Both the position numbers and the translations under genes were made by a program. The notes beneath the pieces were generated by a model that worked only from the letters and a program-made list of their open reading frames with translations, made no database searches and was not told the DNA's origin. A DNA stretch of 64,000 bases from Cladorhizidae sp. MBARI D1340-BT2 (Eukaryota > Porifera > Demospongiae > Poecilosclerida > Cladorhizidae), in the NCBI GenBank assembly GCA_028752905.1, contig JAQNBH010000002.1, positions 28,069,932 to 28,133,931 of the forward strand. Reading direction: 5' to 3'. Shown piece after piece: positions 24,521 through 38,400 of this stretch (its first letter is position 1; the number at the start of each line of letters is the position of its first letter).

Positions 24521-24678
24521 TTGGCCCATCCAAGGTGAAGTAATCTGCTAATAGTTCATTGAGGGCGTGTTCGTCAGAGCTTCCTACCAGGTCTCGTCCT
24601 TCCCTGGCCCACCTGTTGAGAGCGCTGGCTACGTTCTGTGAACTGGACATCGCCACTACAGGATTGCAACCAAACTTA

Positions 24679-24729
24679 GCGCGCCTAATGCGCGCGAAAA
24701 GAGCATAGCAACGCCTCCGTTCACGAACG
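24679..24729. other. Two short inverted repeats upstream of the transposon gene
   Basis: 24679-24695 is GCGCGC, five bases, GCGCGC. 24716-24729 is CCGTTC, AC, GAACGG, a perfect 6-bp-arm dyad. Both lie 29-79 bp upstream of the ATG and could be transposase or host-factor sites or 5'-UTR hairpins. The remaining sequence 24730-24904 shows nothing else definable beyond the TATA-like site and a T9 run. Confidence 0.35.
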
Positions 24730-24806
24730 GTAAGTATCGACCTATCTTACAGTAAAGGCTTATTTCTCCTTCTAGAAATAGCGCCTGGGCTTATGACTGC
24801 CACTGG

Positions 24807-24820
24807 TTTATATATAAAGG
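24807..24820 (-). promoter_or_regulatory. Candidate TATA box of the transposon gene
   Basis: On the minus strand the sequence reads CCTTTATATATAAA, about 160 bp upstream of the proposed ATG and inside the right end of the element. Position and composition fit a core promoter; no experimental signal is visible. Confidence 0.4.
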
Positions 24821-24904
24821 ATAGTTATAGCCATTGGCACAAACACCAAAAAATCGTCTTAAAATTTTTTTTTACTAAAACGGCAATATCTCAATTAATG
24901 CTTT

Positions 24905-24939
24905 CCCCCGTTTAGGTGGGTTTTCGCAAATTGGGTCAC
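24905..24939 (-). repeat. Right terminal inverted repeat (35 bp)
   Basis: It begins CCCCCGTTTAGG and ends GGGTCAC, the perfect partner of the left end. The lack of any difference between the two ends suggests a fairly recent insertion. Confidence 0.96.
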
Positions 24940-24943
24940 ATTT
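24940..24943. repeat. Target-site duplication ATTT (right)
   Basis: After the terminal GGGTCAC the satellite resumes as 'atttttatatc'. The first four bases duplicate those left of the element. Confidence 0.82.
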
Positions 24944-26443
24944 TTATATCACCGGATAGCTCTTCTAATTATCTGTCTTTTGTACGTGCCAAAATTTTGA
25001 GTACTCTAAGTATTAGCAAGTTATTGTGATTTGAAGTGGTAAGGTTTGTGATTTTTCCTGGCGTTTTCCAGTTGCCAAAGCGGTGGCCTGCCAGTGAAAA
25101 ACCACTACATTTATTGATAATCTGTTCACATGTTGCAGATAAGGGCCTTCTCTATCAGTTGACAAAATCTGGGACTTTGGTCTTGTTAATTAGGGCAGTT
25201 ATGAATTGTACTCTTACTTGATGCTAAACATGTTCTTGATATTTGCCCTAATTTGGTCTATATGTTTCTCATTTTCCCCCCGAAAATCTTGTTTTTTTGC
25301 CGTGAAGCTCATAACTTTTCTACACTTTACCCAAAAAAGATACTTTTTATATCACCGGATAGCTCTTCTAATTATCTATCTTTTGTACGTGCCAAAATTT
25401 TGAGTACTCTAAGTATTAGCAAGTTATGGTGATTTGAAGTGGTAAGGTTTGTGATTTTTCCTGGCGTTTTCCAGTTGCCAAAGCGGTGGCCTGCCAGTGA
25501 AAAACCACTACATTTATTGATAATCTGTTCACATGTTGCAGATAAGGGCCTTCTCTATCAGTTGACAAAATCTGGGACTTTGGTCTTGTTAATTAGGGCA
25601 GTTATCAATTGTACTCTTACTTGATGCTAAACATGTTCTTGATATTTGCCCTAATTTGGTCTATATGTTTCTCATTTCCCCCCCGAAAATCTTGTTTTTT
25701 TGCCGTGAAGCTCATAACTTTTCTACACTTTACCCCAAAAAGATAATTTTTATATCACCGGATAGCTCTTCTAATTATCTGTCTTTTGTACGTGCCAAAA
25801 TTTTGAGTACTCTAAGTATTAGCAAGTTATGGTGATTTGAAGTGGTAAGGTTTGTGATTTTTCCTGGCGTTTTCCAGTTGCCAAAGCGGTGGCCTGCCAG
25901 TGAAAAACCACTACATTTATTGATAATCTGTTCACATGTTGCAGATAAGGGCCTTCTCTATCAGTTGACAAAATCTGGGACTTTGGTCTTGTTAATTAGG
26001 GCAGTTATGAATTGTACTCTTACTTGATGCTAAACATGTTCTTGATATTTGCCCTAATTTGGTCTATATGTTTCTCATTTTCCCCCCGAAAATCTTGTTT
26101 TTTTGCCGTGAAGCTCATAACTTTTCTACACTTTACCCCAAAAAGATAATTTTTATATCACCGGATAGCTCTTCTAATTATCTGTCTTTTGTACGTGCCA
26201 AAATTTTGAGTACTCTAAGTATTAGTAAGTTATGGTGATTTGAAGTGGTAAGGTTTGGAATTTTTCCTGGCGTTTTCCAGTTGCCAAAGCGGTGGCCTGC
26301 CAGTGAAAAACCACTACATTTATTGATAATCTGTTCACATGTTGCAGATAAGGGCCTTCTCTATCAGTTGACAAAATCTGGGACTTTGGTCTTGTTAATT
26401 AGGGCAGTTATGAATTGTAATCTTACTTGATGCTAAACATGTT

Positions 26444-29400
26444 AGCTTCGTAGATTATCCACACTTCACTGAATAGACTTGATGTATAGCTATTAAGATA
26501 GGACTCTCTAAGTGCTCTCTCTTGATACCAAACATCCATATATTCTGCACACTTCACTGTAATGGACTTGCAAGATAGGTATCTCACAGTGTTCTCTATC
26601 TTGAGCTAAACATGTTAGCTTCATAGATTCTCCACACTTCACTGAATAGACTTGATATATAGCTCTAAAGGTAGGCCTCTCTCTGTTCTCTCTCTTGATA
26701 CCAAACATCCGTATATTCTGCATACATAGAATCACAAGATAGGTTTCTCTATGTGTTCTCTATCTTGATGCTAAACAGGTTAGCTTCATAGATTCTCCAC
26801 ACTTCACTGTATAAACTTGATATATAGCTATTAAGATAGGTCTCTCCCTGTGCTCTCTGTTGATATCAAACATCCATAATATTCTGCACACTTCACTGTA
26901 ATGGACTTGATATGATTCGAATGATAGGTTTCTTGCCCTAATTTGGTCTATATGTTTCTCATTTTCCCCCCAAAAATCTTGTTATTTTGCCGTAAAGCTC
27001 ATAACTTTTCTACACTTTACCCAAAAAAGATAATTTTTATATCAGCGGATAGCCCTTCTAATTATCTGTCTTTTGTACGTGCCAAAATATTGAGTACTCT
27101 AAGTATTAGCAAGTTATGGTGATTTGAAGTGGTAAGGTTTGCGATCTTTCCTGGCGTTTTCCAGTTGCCAAAGCGGTGGCCTGCCAGTGAAAAACCACTA
27201 CATTTATTGATAATCTGTTGACATGTTGCAGATAAGGGCCTTCTCTATCAGTTGACAAAATCTGGGACTTTGGTCTTGTTAATTAGGGCAGTTATGAATT
27301 GTACTCTTACTTGATGCTAAACATGTTAGCTTCGTAGATTATCCACACTTCACTGAATAGACTTGATGTATAGCTATTAAGATAGGACTCTCTAAGTGCT
27401 CTCTCTTGATACCAAACATCCATATACTCTGCACACTTCACTGTAATGGACTTGCAAGATAGGTATCTCTCAGTGTTCTCTATCTTGAGCTAAACATGTT
27501 AGCTTCATAGATTCTCCACACTTCACTGAATAGACTTGATATATAGCTCTAAAGGTAGGCCTCTCTCTGTTCTCTCTCTTGATACCAAACATCCGTATAT
27601 TCTGCATACATAGAATCACAAGATAGGTTTCTCTATGTGTTCTCTATCTTGATGCTAAACAGGTTAGCTTCATAGATTCTCCACACTTCACTGTATAAAC
27701 TTGATATATAGCTATTAAGATAGGTCTCTCCCTGTGCTCTCTGTTGATATCAAACATCCATAATATTCTGCACACTTCACTGTAATGGACTTGATATGAT
27801 TCGAATGATAGGTTTCATTGTGTGTTCTCTATCTTGATATTTGCCCTAATTTGGTCTATATGTTTCTCATTTTCCCCCCAAAAATCTTGTTATTTTGCCG
27901 TAAAGCTCATAACATTTCTACACTTTACCCTAAAAAGATAATTTTTATATTATCAGATAGCCCTTCTAATTATCTGTCTTTTGTACGTGCCAAAATTTTG
28001 AGTACTCTAAGTATTAGCAAGTTATGGTGATTTGAAGTGGTAAGGTTTGCGATCTTTCCTGGCGTTTTCCAGTTGCCAAAGCGGTGGCCTGCCAGTGAAA
28101 AACCACTACATTTATTGATAATCTGTTGACATGTTGCAGATAAGGGCCTTCTCTATCAGTTGACAAAATCTGGGACTTTGGTCTTGTTAATTAGGGCAGT
28201 TATGAATTGTACTCTTACTTGATGCTAAACATGTTAGCTTCGTAGATTATCCACACTTCACTGAATAGACTTGATGTATAGCTATTAAGATAGGACTCTC
28301 TAAGTGCTCTCTCTTGATACCAAACATCCATATATTCTGCACACTTCACTGTAATGGACTTGCAAGATAGGTATCTCTCAGTGTTCTCTATCTTGAGCTG
28401 AACATGTTAGCTTCATAGATTCTCCACACTTCACTGAATAGACTTGATATATAGCTCTAAAGGTAGGCCTCTCTCTGTTCTCTCTCTTGATACCAAACAT
28501 CCGTATATTCTGCAAACATAGAATCACAAGATAGGTTTCTCTATGTGTTCTCTATCTTGATGCTAAACAGGTTAGCTTCATAGATTCTCCACACTTCACT
28601 GAATAGACTTGATGTATAGCTATTAAGATAGGACTCTCTAAGTGCTCTCTCTTGATACCAAACATCCATATATGCTGCACACTTCACTGTAATGGACTTG
28701 CAAGATAGGTATCTCTCAGTGTTCTCTATCTTGAGCTAAACATGTTAGCTTCATAGATTCTCCACACTTCACTGAATAGACTTGATATATAGCTCTAAAG
28801 GTAGGCCTCTCTCTGTTCTCTCTCTTGACACCAAACATCCGTATATTCTGCAAACATAGAATCACAAGATAGGTTTCTCTATGTGTTCTCTATCTTGATG
28901 CTAAACAGGTTAGCTTCATAGATTCTCCACACTTCACTGTATAAACTTGATATATAGCTATTAAGATAGGTCTCTCCCTGTGCTCTCTGTTGATATCAAA
29001 CATCCATAATATTCTGCACACTTCACTGTAATGGACTTGATATGATTAGAATGATAGGTTTCATTGTGTGTTCTCTATCTTGATATTTGCCCTAATTTGG
29101 TCTATATGTTTCTCATTTCCCCCCCAAAAATCTTGTTATTTTGCCGTAAAGCTCATAACTGTTCTACACTTTACCCAAAAAAGATAATTTTTATATCACC
29201 GGATAGCCCTTCTAATTATCTGTCTTTTGTACGTGCCAAAATTTTGAGTACTCTAAGTATTAGCAAGTTATGGTGATTTGAAGTGGTAAGGTTTGCGATC
29301 TTTCCTGGCGTTTTCCAGTTGCCAAAGCGGTGGCCTGCCAGTGAAAAACCACTACATTTATTGATAATCTGTTGACATGTTGCAGATAAGGGCCTTCTCT

Positions 29401-32400
29401 ATCAGTTGACAAAATCTGGGACTTTGGTCTTGTTAATTAGGGCAGTTATGAATTGTACTCTTACTTGATGCTAAACATGTTAGCTTCGTAGATTATCCAC
29501 ACTTCACTGAATAGACTTGATGTATAGCTATTAAGATAGGACTCTCTAAGTGCTCTCTCTTGATACCAAACATCCATATATTCTGCACACTTCACTGTAA
29601 TGGACTTGCAAGATAGGTATCTCTCAGTGTTCTCTATCTTGAGCTGAACATGTTAGCTTCATAGATTCTCCACACTTCACTGAATAGACTTGATATATAG
29701 CTCTAAAGGTAGGCCTCTCTCTGTTCTCTCTCTTGATACCAAACATCCGTATATTCTGCAAACATAGAATCACAAGATAGGTTTCTCTATGTGTTCTCTA
29801 TCTTGATGCTAAACAGGTTAGCTTCATAGATTCTCCACACTTTACTGAATAGACTTGATGTATAGCTATTAAGATAGGACTCTCTAAGTGCTCTCTCTTG
29901 ATACCAAACATCCATATATGCTGCACACTTCACTGTAATGGACTTGCAAGATAGGTATCTCTCAGTGTTCTCTATCTTGAGCTAAACATGTTAGCTTCAT
30001 AGATTCTCCACACTTCACTGAATAGACTTGATATATAGCTCTAAAGGTAGGCCTCTCTCTGTTCTCTCTCTTGACACCAAACATCCGTATATTCTGCAAA
30101 CATAGAATCACAAGATAGGTTTCTCTATGTGTTCTCTATCTTGATGCTAAACAGGTTAGCTTCATAGATTCTCCACACTTCACTGTATAAACTTGATATA
30201 TAGCTATTAAGATAGGTCTCTCCCTGTGCTCTCTGTTGATATCAAACATCCATAATATTCTGCACACTTCACTGTAATGGACTTGATATGATTAGAATGA
30301 TAGGTTTCATTGTGTGTTCTCTATCTTGATATTTGCCCTAATTTGGTCTATATGTTTCTCATTTTCCCCCCAAAAATCTTGTTATTTTGCCGTAAAGCTC
30401 ATAACTGTTCTACACTTTACCCAAAAAAGATAATTTTTATATCACCGGATAGCCATTCTAATTATCTGTCTTTTGTACGTGCCAAAATTTTGAGTACTCT
30501 AAGTATTAGCAAGTTATGGTGATTTGAAGTGGTAAGGTTTGCGATCTTTCCTGGCGTTTTCCAGTTGCCAAAGCGGTGGCCTGCCAGTGAAAAACCACTA
30601 CATTTATTGATAATCTGTTGACATGTTGCAGATAAGGGCCTTCTCTATCAGTTGACAAAATCTGGGACTTTGGTCTTGTTAATTAGGGCAGTTATGAATT
30701 GTACTCTTACTTGATGCTAAACATGTTAGCTTCGTAGATTATCCACACTTCACTGAATAGACTTGATGTATAGCTATTAAGATAGGACTCTCTAAGTGCT
30801 CTCTCTTGATACCAAACATCCATATATTCTGCACACTTCACTGTAATGGACTTGCAAGATAGGTATCTCTCAGTGTTCTCTATCTTGAGCTGAACATGTT
30901 AGCTTCATAGATTCTCCACACTTCACTGAATAGACTTGATATATAGCTCTAAAGGTAGGCCTCTCTCTGTTCTCTCTCTTGATACCAAACATCCGTATAT
31001 TCTGCAAACATAGAATCACAAGATAGGTTTCTCTATGTGTTCTCTATCTTGATGCTAAACAGGTTAGCTTCATAGATTATCCACACTTCACTGAATAGAC
31101 TTGATGTATAGCTATTAAGATAGGACTCTCTAAGTGCTCTCTCTTGATACCAAACATCCATATATGCTGCACACTTCACTGTAATGGACTTGCAAGATAG
31201 GTATCTCTCAGTGTTCTCTATCTTGAGCTAAACATGTTAGCTTCATAGATTCTCCACACTTCACTGAATAGACTTGATATATAGCTCTAAAGGTAGGCCT
31301 CTCTCTGTTCTCTCTCTTGACACCAAACATCCGTATATTCTGCATACATAGAATCACAAGATAGGTTTCTCTATGTGTTCTCTATCTTGATGCTAAACAG
31401 GTTAGCTTCATAGATTCTCCACACTTCACTGTATAAACTTGATATATAGCTATTAAGATAGGTCTCTCCCTGTGCTCTCTGTTGATATCAAACATCCATA
31501 ATATTCTGCACACTTCACTGTAATGGACTTGATATGATTCGAATGATAGGTTTCATTGTGTGTTCTCTATCTTGATATTTGCCCTAATTTGGTCTATATG
31601 TTTCTCATTTTTCCCCCAAAAATCTTGTTATTTTGCCGTAAAGCTCATAACTGTTCTACACTTTACCCTAAAAAGATACTTTTTATATTATCAGATAGCC
31701 CTTCTAATTATCTGTCTTTTGTACGTGCCAAAATTTTGAGTACTCTAAGTATTAGCAAGTTATGGTGATTTGAAGTGGTAAGGTTTGCGATCTTTCCTGG
31801 CGTTTTCCAGTTGCCAAAGCGGTGGCCTGCCAGTGAAAAACCACTACATTTATTGATAATCTGTTGACATGTTGCAGATAAGGGCCTTCTCTATCAGTTG
31901 ACAAAATCTGGGACTTTGGTCTTGTTAATTAGGGCAGTTATGAATTGTACTCTTACTTGATGCTAAACATGTTAGCTTCGTAGATTATCCACACTTCACT
32001 GAATAGACTTGATGTATAGCTATTAAGATAGGACTCTCTAAGTGCTCTCTCTTGATACCAAACATCCATATACTCTGCACACTTCACTGTAATGGACTTG
32101 CAAGATAGGTATCTCTCAGTGTTCTCTATCTTGAGCTAAACATGTTAGCTTCATAGATTCTCCACACTTCACTGAATAGACTTGATATATAGCTCTAAAG
32201 GTAGGCCTCTCTCTGTTCTCTCTCTTGATACCAAACATCCGTATATTCTGCATACATAGAATCACAAGATAGGTTTCTCTATGTGTTCTCTATCTTGATG
32301 CTAAACAGGTTAGCTTCATAGATTCTCCACACTTCACTGTATAAACTTGATATATAGCTATTAAGATAGGTCTCTCCCTGTGCTCTCTGTTGATATCAAA

Positions 32401-35400
32401 CATCCATAATATTCTGCACACTTCACTGTAATGGACTTGATATGATTCGAATGATAGGTTTCATTGTGTGTTCTCTATCTTGATATTTGCCCTAATTTGG
32501 TCTATATGTTTCTCATTTTTCCCCCAAAAATCTTGTTATTTTGCCGTAAAGCTCATAACATTTCTACACTTTACCCTAAAAAGATAATTTTTATATTATC
32601 AGATAGCCCTTCTAATTATCTGTCTTTTGTACGTGCCAAAATTTTGAGTACTCTAAGTATTAGCAAGTTATGGTGATTTGAAGTGGTAAGGTTTGCGATC
32701 TTTCCTGGCGTTTTCCAGTTGCCAAAGCGGTGGCCTGCCAGTGAAAAACCACTACATTTATTGATAATCTGTTGACATGTTGCAGATAAGGGCCTTCTCT
32801 ATCAGTTGACAAAATCTGGGACTTTGGTCTTGTTAATTAGGGCAGTTATGAATTGTACTCTTACTTGATGCTAAACATGTTAGCTTCGTAGATTATCCAC
32901 ACTTCACTGAATAGACTTGATGTATAGCTATTAAGATAGGACTCTCTAAGTGCTCTCTCTTGATACCAAACATCCATATACTCTGCACACTTCACTGTAA
33001 TGGACTTGCAAGATAGGTATCTCTCAGTGTTCTCTATCTTGAGCTAAACATGTTAGCTTCATAGATTCTCCACACTTCACTGAATAGACTTGATATATAG
33101 CTCTAAAGGTAGGCCTCTCTCTGTTCTCTCTCTTGATACCAAACATCCGTATATTCTGCATACATAGAATCACAAGATAGGTTTCTCTATGTGTTCTCTA
33201 TCTTGATGCTAAACAGGTTAGCTTCATAGATTCTCCACACTTCACTGTATAAACTTGATATATAGCTATTAAGATAGGTCTCTCCCTGTGCTCTCTGTTG
33301 ATATCAAACATCCATAATATTCTGCACACTTCACTGTAATGGACTTGATATGATTCGAATGATAGGTTTCATTGTGTGTTCTCTATCTTGATATTTGCCC
33401 TAATTTGGTCTATATGTTTCTCATTTTTCCCCCAAAAATCTTGTTATTTTGCCGTAAAGCTCATAACATTTCTACACTTTACCCTAAAAAGATAATTTTT
33501 ATATTATCAGATAGCCCTTCTAATTATCTGTCTTTTGTACGTGCCAAAATTTTGAGTACTCTAAGTATTAGCAAGTTATGGTGATTTGAAGTGGTAAGGT
33601 TTGCGATCTTTCCTGGCGTTTTCCAGTTGCCAAAGCGGTGGCCTGCCAGTGAAAAACCACTACATTTATTGATAATCTGTTGACATGTTGCAGATAAGGG
33701 CCTTCTCTATCAGTTGACAAAATCTGGGACTTTGGTCTTGTTAATTAGGGCAGTTATGAATTGTACTCTTACTTGATGCTAAACATGTTAGCTTCGTAGA
33801 TTATCCACACTTCACTGAATAGACTTGATGTATAGCTATTAAGATAGGACTCTCTAAGTGCTCTCTCTTGATACCAAACATCCATATATTCTGCACACTT
33901 CACTGTAATGGACTTGCAAGATAGGTATCTCTCAGTGTTCTCTATCTTGAGCTGAACATGTTAGCTTCATAGATTCTCCACACTTCACTGAATAGACTTG
34001 ATATATAGCTCTAAAGGTAGGCCTCTCTCTGTTCTCTCTCTTGATACCAAACATCCGTATATTCTGCAAACATAGAATCACAAGATAGGTTTCTCTATGT
34101 GTTCTCTATCTTGATGCTAAACAGGTTAGCTTCATAGATTCTCCACACTTCACTGAATAGACTTGATGTATAGCTATTAAGATAGGACTCTCTAAGTGCT
34201 CTCTCTTGATACCAAACATCCATATATGCTGCACACTTCACTGTAATGGACTTGCAAGATAGGTATCTCTCAGTGTTCTCTATCTTGAGCTAAACATGTT
34301 AGCTTCATAGATTCTCCACACTTCACTGAATAGACTTGATATATAGCTCTAAAGGTAGGCCTCTCTCTGTTCTCTCTCTTGACACCAAACATCCGTATAT
34401 TCTGCAAACATAGAATCACAAGATAGGTTTCTCTATGTGTTCTCTATCTTGATGCTAAACAGGTTAGCTTCATAGATTCTCCACACTTCACTGTATAAAC
34501 TTGATATATAGCTATTAAGATAGGTCTCTCCCTGTGCTCTCTGTTGATATCAAACATCCATAATATTCTGCACACTTCACTGTAATGGACTTGATATGAT
34601 TAGAATGATAGGTTTCATTGTGTGTTCTCTATCTTGATATTTGCCCTAATTTGGTCTATATGTTTCTCATTTCCCCCCCAAAAATCTTGTTATTTTGCCG
34701 TAAAGCTCATAACTGTTCTACACTTTACCCAAAAAAGATAATTTTTATATCACCGGATAGCCCTTCTAATTATCTGTCTTTTGTACGTGCCAAAATTTTG
34801 AGTACTCTAAGTATTAGCAAGTTATGGTGATTTGAAGTGGTAAGGTTTGCGATCTTTCCTGGCGTTTTCCAGTTGCCAAAGCGGTGGCCTGCCAGTGAAA
34901 AACCACTACATTTATTGATAATCTGTTGACATGTTGCAGATAAGGGCCTTCTCTATCAGTTGACAAAATCTGGGACTTTGGTCTTGTTAATTAGGGCAGT
35001 TATGAATTGTACTCTTACTTGATGCTAAACATGTTAGCTTCGTAGATTATCCACACTTCACTGAATAGACTTGATGTATAGCTATTAAGATAGGACTCTC
35101 TAAGTGCTCTCTCTTGATACCAAACATCCATATATTCTGCACACTTCACTGTAATGGACTTGCAAGATAGGTATCTCTCAGTGTTCTCTATCTTGAGCTG
35201 AACATGTTAGCTTCATAGATTCTCCACACTTCACTGAATAGACTTGATATATAGCTCTAAAGGTAGGCCTCTCTCTGTTCTCTCTCTTGATACCAAACAT
35301 CCGTATATTCTGCAAACATAGAATCACAAGATAGGTTTCTCTATGTGTTCTCTATCTTGATGCTAAACAGGTTAGCTTCATAGATTCTCCACACTTTACT

Positions 35401-38400
35401 GAATAGACTTGATGTATAGCTATTAAGATAGGACTCTCTAAGTGCTCTCTCTTGATACCAAACATCCATATATGCTGCACACTTCACTGTAATGGACTTG
35501 CAAGATAGGTATCTCTCAGTGTTCTCTATCTTGAGCTAAACATGTTAGCTTCATAGATTCTCCACACTTCACTGAATAGACTTGATATATAGCTCTAAAG
35601 GTAGGCCTCTCTCTGTTCTCTCTCTTGACACCAAACATCCGTATATTCTGCAAACATAGAATCACAAGATAGGTTTCTCTATGTGTTCTCTATCTTGATG
35701 CTAAACAGGTTAGCTTCATAGATTCTCCACACTTCACTGTATAAACTTGATATATAGCTATTAAGATAGGTCTCTCCCTGTGCTCTCTGTTGATATCAAA
35801 CATCCATAATATTCTGCACACTTCACTGTAATGGACTTGATATGATTAGAATGATAGGTTTCATTGTGTGTTCTCTAACTTGATATTTGCCCTAATTTGG
35901 TCTATATGTTTCTCATTTTCCCCCCAAAAATCTTGTTATTTTGCCGTAAAGCTCATAACTGTTCTACACTTTACCCAAAAAAGATAATTTTTATATCACC
36001 GGATAGCCCTTCTAATTATCTGTCTTTTGTACGTGCCAAAATTTTGAGTACTCTAAGTATTAGCAAGTTATGGTGATTTGAAGTGGTAAGGTTTGCGATC
36101 TTTCCTGGCGTTTTCCAGTTGCCAAAGCGGTGGCCTGCCAGTGAAAAACCACTACATTTATTGATAATCTGTTGACATGTTGCAGATAAGGGCCTTCTCT
36201 ATCAGTTGACAAAATCTGGGACTTTGGTCTTGTTAATTAGGGCAGTTATGAATTGTACTCTTACTTGATGCTAAACATGTTAGCTTCGTAGATTATCCAC
36301 ACTTCACTGAATAGACTTGATGTATAGCTATTAAGATAGGACTCTCTAAGTGCTCTCTCTTGATACCAAACATCCATATATTCTGCACACTTCACTGTAA
36401 TGGACTTGCAAGATAGGTATCTCACAGTGTTCTCTATCTTGAGCTAAACATGTTAGCTTCATAGATTCTCCACACTTCACTGAATAGACTTGATATATAG
36501 CTCTAAAGGTAGGCCTCTCTCTGTTCTCTCTCTTGATACCAAACATCCGTATATTCTGCATACATAGAATCACAAGATAGGTTTCTCTATGTGTTCTCTA
36601 TCTTGATGCTAAACAGGTTAGCTTCATAGATTCTCCACACTTCACTGTATAAACTTGATATATAGCTATTAAGATAGGTCTCTCCCTGTGCTCTCTGTTG
36701 ATATCAAACATCCATAATATTCTGCACACTTCACTGTAATGGACTTGATATGATTCGAATGATAGGTTTCTTGCCCTAATTTGGTCTATATGTTTCTCAT
36801 TTTCCCCCCAAAAATCTTGTTATTTTGCCGTAAAGCTCATAACTTTTCTACACTTTACCCAAAAAAGATAATTTTTATATCAGCGGATAGCCCTTCTAAT
36901 TATCTGTCTTTTGTACGTGCCAAAATATTGAGTACTCTAAGTATTAGCAAGTTATGGTGATTTGAAGTGGTAAGGTTTGCGATCTTTCCTGGCGTTTTCC
37001 AGTTGCCAAAGCGGTGGCCTGCCAGTGAAAAACCACTACATTTATTGATAATCTGTTGACATGTTGCAGATAAGGGCCTTCTCTATCAGTTGACAAAATC
37101 TGGGACTTTGGTCTTGTTAATTAGGGCAGTTATGAATTGTACTCTTACTTGATGCTAAACATGTTAGCTTCGTAGATTATCCACACTTCACTGAATAGAC
37201 TTGATGTATAGCTATTAAGATAGGACTCTCTAAGTGCTCTCTCTTGATACCAAACATCCATATACTCTGCACACTTCACTGTAATGGACTTGCAAGATAG
37301 GTATCTCTCAGTGTTCTCTATCTTGAGCTAAACATGTTAGCTTCATAGATTCTCCACACTTCACTGAATAGACTTGATATATAGCTCTAAAGGTAGGCCT
37401 CTCTCTGTTCTCTCTCTTGATACCAAACATCCGTATATTCTGCATACATAGAATCACAAGATAGGTTTCTCTATGTGTTCTCTATCTTGATGCTAAACAG
37501 GTTAGCTTCATAGATTCTCCACACTTCACTGTATAAACTTGATATATAGCTATTAAGATAGGTCTCTCCCTGTGCTCTCTGTTGATATCAAACATCCATA
37601 ATATTCTGCACACTTCACTGTAATGGACTTGATATGATTCGAATGATAGGTTTCATTGTGTGTTCTCTATCTTGATATTTGCCCTAATTTGGTCTATATG
37701 TTTCTCATTTTCCCCCCAAAAATCTTGTTATTTTGCCGTAAAGCTCATAACATTTCTACACTTTACCCTAAAAAGATAATTTTTATATTATCAGATAGCC
37801 CTTCTAATTATCTGTCTTTTGTACGTGCCAAAATTTTGAGTACTCTAAGTATTAGCAAGTTATGGTGATTTGAAGTGGTAAGGTTTGCGATCTTTCCTGG
37901 CGTTTTCCAGTTGCCAAAGCGGTGGCCTGCCAGTGAAAAACCACTACATTTATTGATAATCTGTTGACATGTTGCAGATAAGGGCCTTCTCTATCAGTTG
38001 ACAAAATCTGGGACTTTGGTCTTGTTAATTAGGGCAGTTATGAATTGTACTCTTACTTGATGCTAAACATGTTAGCTTCGTAGATTATCCACACTTCACT
38101 GAATAGACTTGATGTATAGCTATTAAGATAGGACTCTCTAAGTGCTCTCTCTTGATACCAAACATCCATATATTCTGCACACTTCACTGTAATGGACTTG
38201 CAAGATAGGTATCTCTCAGTGTTCTCTATCTTGAGCTGAACATGTTAGCTTCATAGATTCTCCACACTTCACTGAATAGACTTGATATATAGCTCTAAAG
38301 GTAGGCCTCTCTCTGTTCTCTCTCTTGATACCAAACATCCGTATATTCTGCAAACATAGAATCACAAGATAGGTTTCTCTATGTGTTCTCTATCTTGATG

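Larger units (their letters stand above)
23037..24650 (-). pseudogene. Broken transposase-like gene, five exons
   Basis: My model has exon 1 at 24650-24521 (ATG; begins MSSSQNVASALNRWAREGRD), exon 2 at 24471-24430, exon 3 at about 24337-24188, exon 4 at 24123-23839 and exon 5 at 23769-23037 (TGA at 23039-23037). Phases agree (all phase 1) and exons 2-3 are acidic and Ser/Pro-rich. Exon 4 carries CGC...C cysteines and the 'LHSIG' motif; exon 5 continues 'RFKSLKTHY' and 'REHGNHKRLPHN'. This matches the N-terminal part of a large animal transposon-associated protein family that I recall from coral, sponge and lancelet genomes (possibly the one catalogued as DUF7869; not certain). Near 23640 the sequence jumps to what I recognise as the family's C-terminal part ('KYRRTKV', 'DIADVVNSSAK', 'GTILVP'), so the middle, expected to hold the catalytic block, is missing. 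A frameshift at the G6 run 23304-23309 then moves the natural frame ('TPERKKYLFEKIREFCPP') out of register. The uninterrupted open frame 24118-23141 is therefore an in-frame intron read-through plus a shifted tail, not the native protein. Confidence 0.75.
22483..24939 (-). mobile_element. TIR DNA transposon, internally deleted copy
   Basis: The element begins GTGACCCAATTTGC and ends with the exact reverse complement; the 35-bp terminal inverted repeats are perfect. Flanking ATTT is duplicated. Subtracting 2,457 bp plus 4 bp leaves exactly 403 bp between anchors 22379 and 25243, which fixes the boundaries. It holds one leftward gene (24650 to about 23037), a promoter-side region at the right end, and about 520 bp of 3' non-coding sequence with a tandem duplication. 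I cannot assign a superfamily. A 4-bp target site excludes the TTAA, TA and 8-bp groups, but an alternative reading (2-bp TT target, ends TGTGACC) is equally consistent with the T run. Confidence 0.93.
20767..26443 (+). repeat. Core-only 403-bp subarray (split by transposon)
   Basis: Anchors at 20767, 21170, 21573, 21976, 22379, 25243, 25646 and 26049 are 403 bp apart once the insertion is removed. The spacer is absent: 'gctaaacatgtt' joins directly to 'cttgatatttgccc'. These cores share private variants ('gtttttttgccgtgaagctc', 'gatagctcttc', 'gtgatttttcc', 'ctgttcacatg') and differ from each other at several sites each. They are the most diverged subfamily in the window. The transposon occupies 22483-24939. 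Confidence 0.95.

Noticed and set aside
22483..24939. Assignment of the transposon to a named superfamily
   Set aside because: Target-site length is ambiguous (4 bp ATTT or 2 bp TT), the catalytic region is absent, and the TIR start is not one I can place with confidence.
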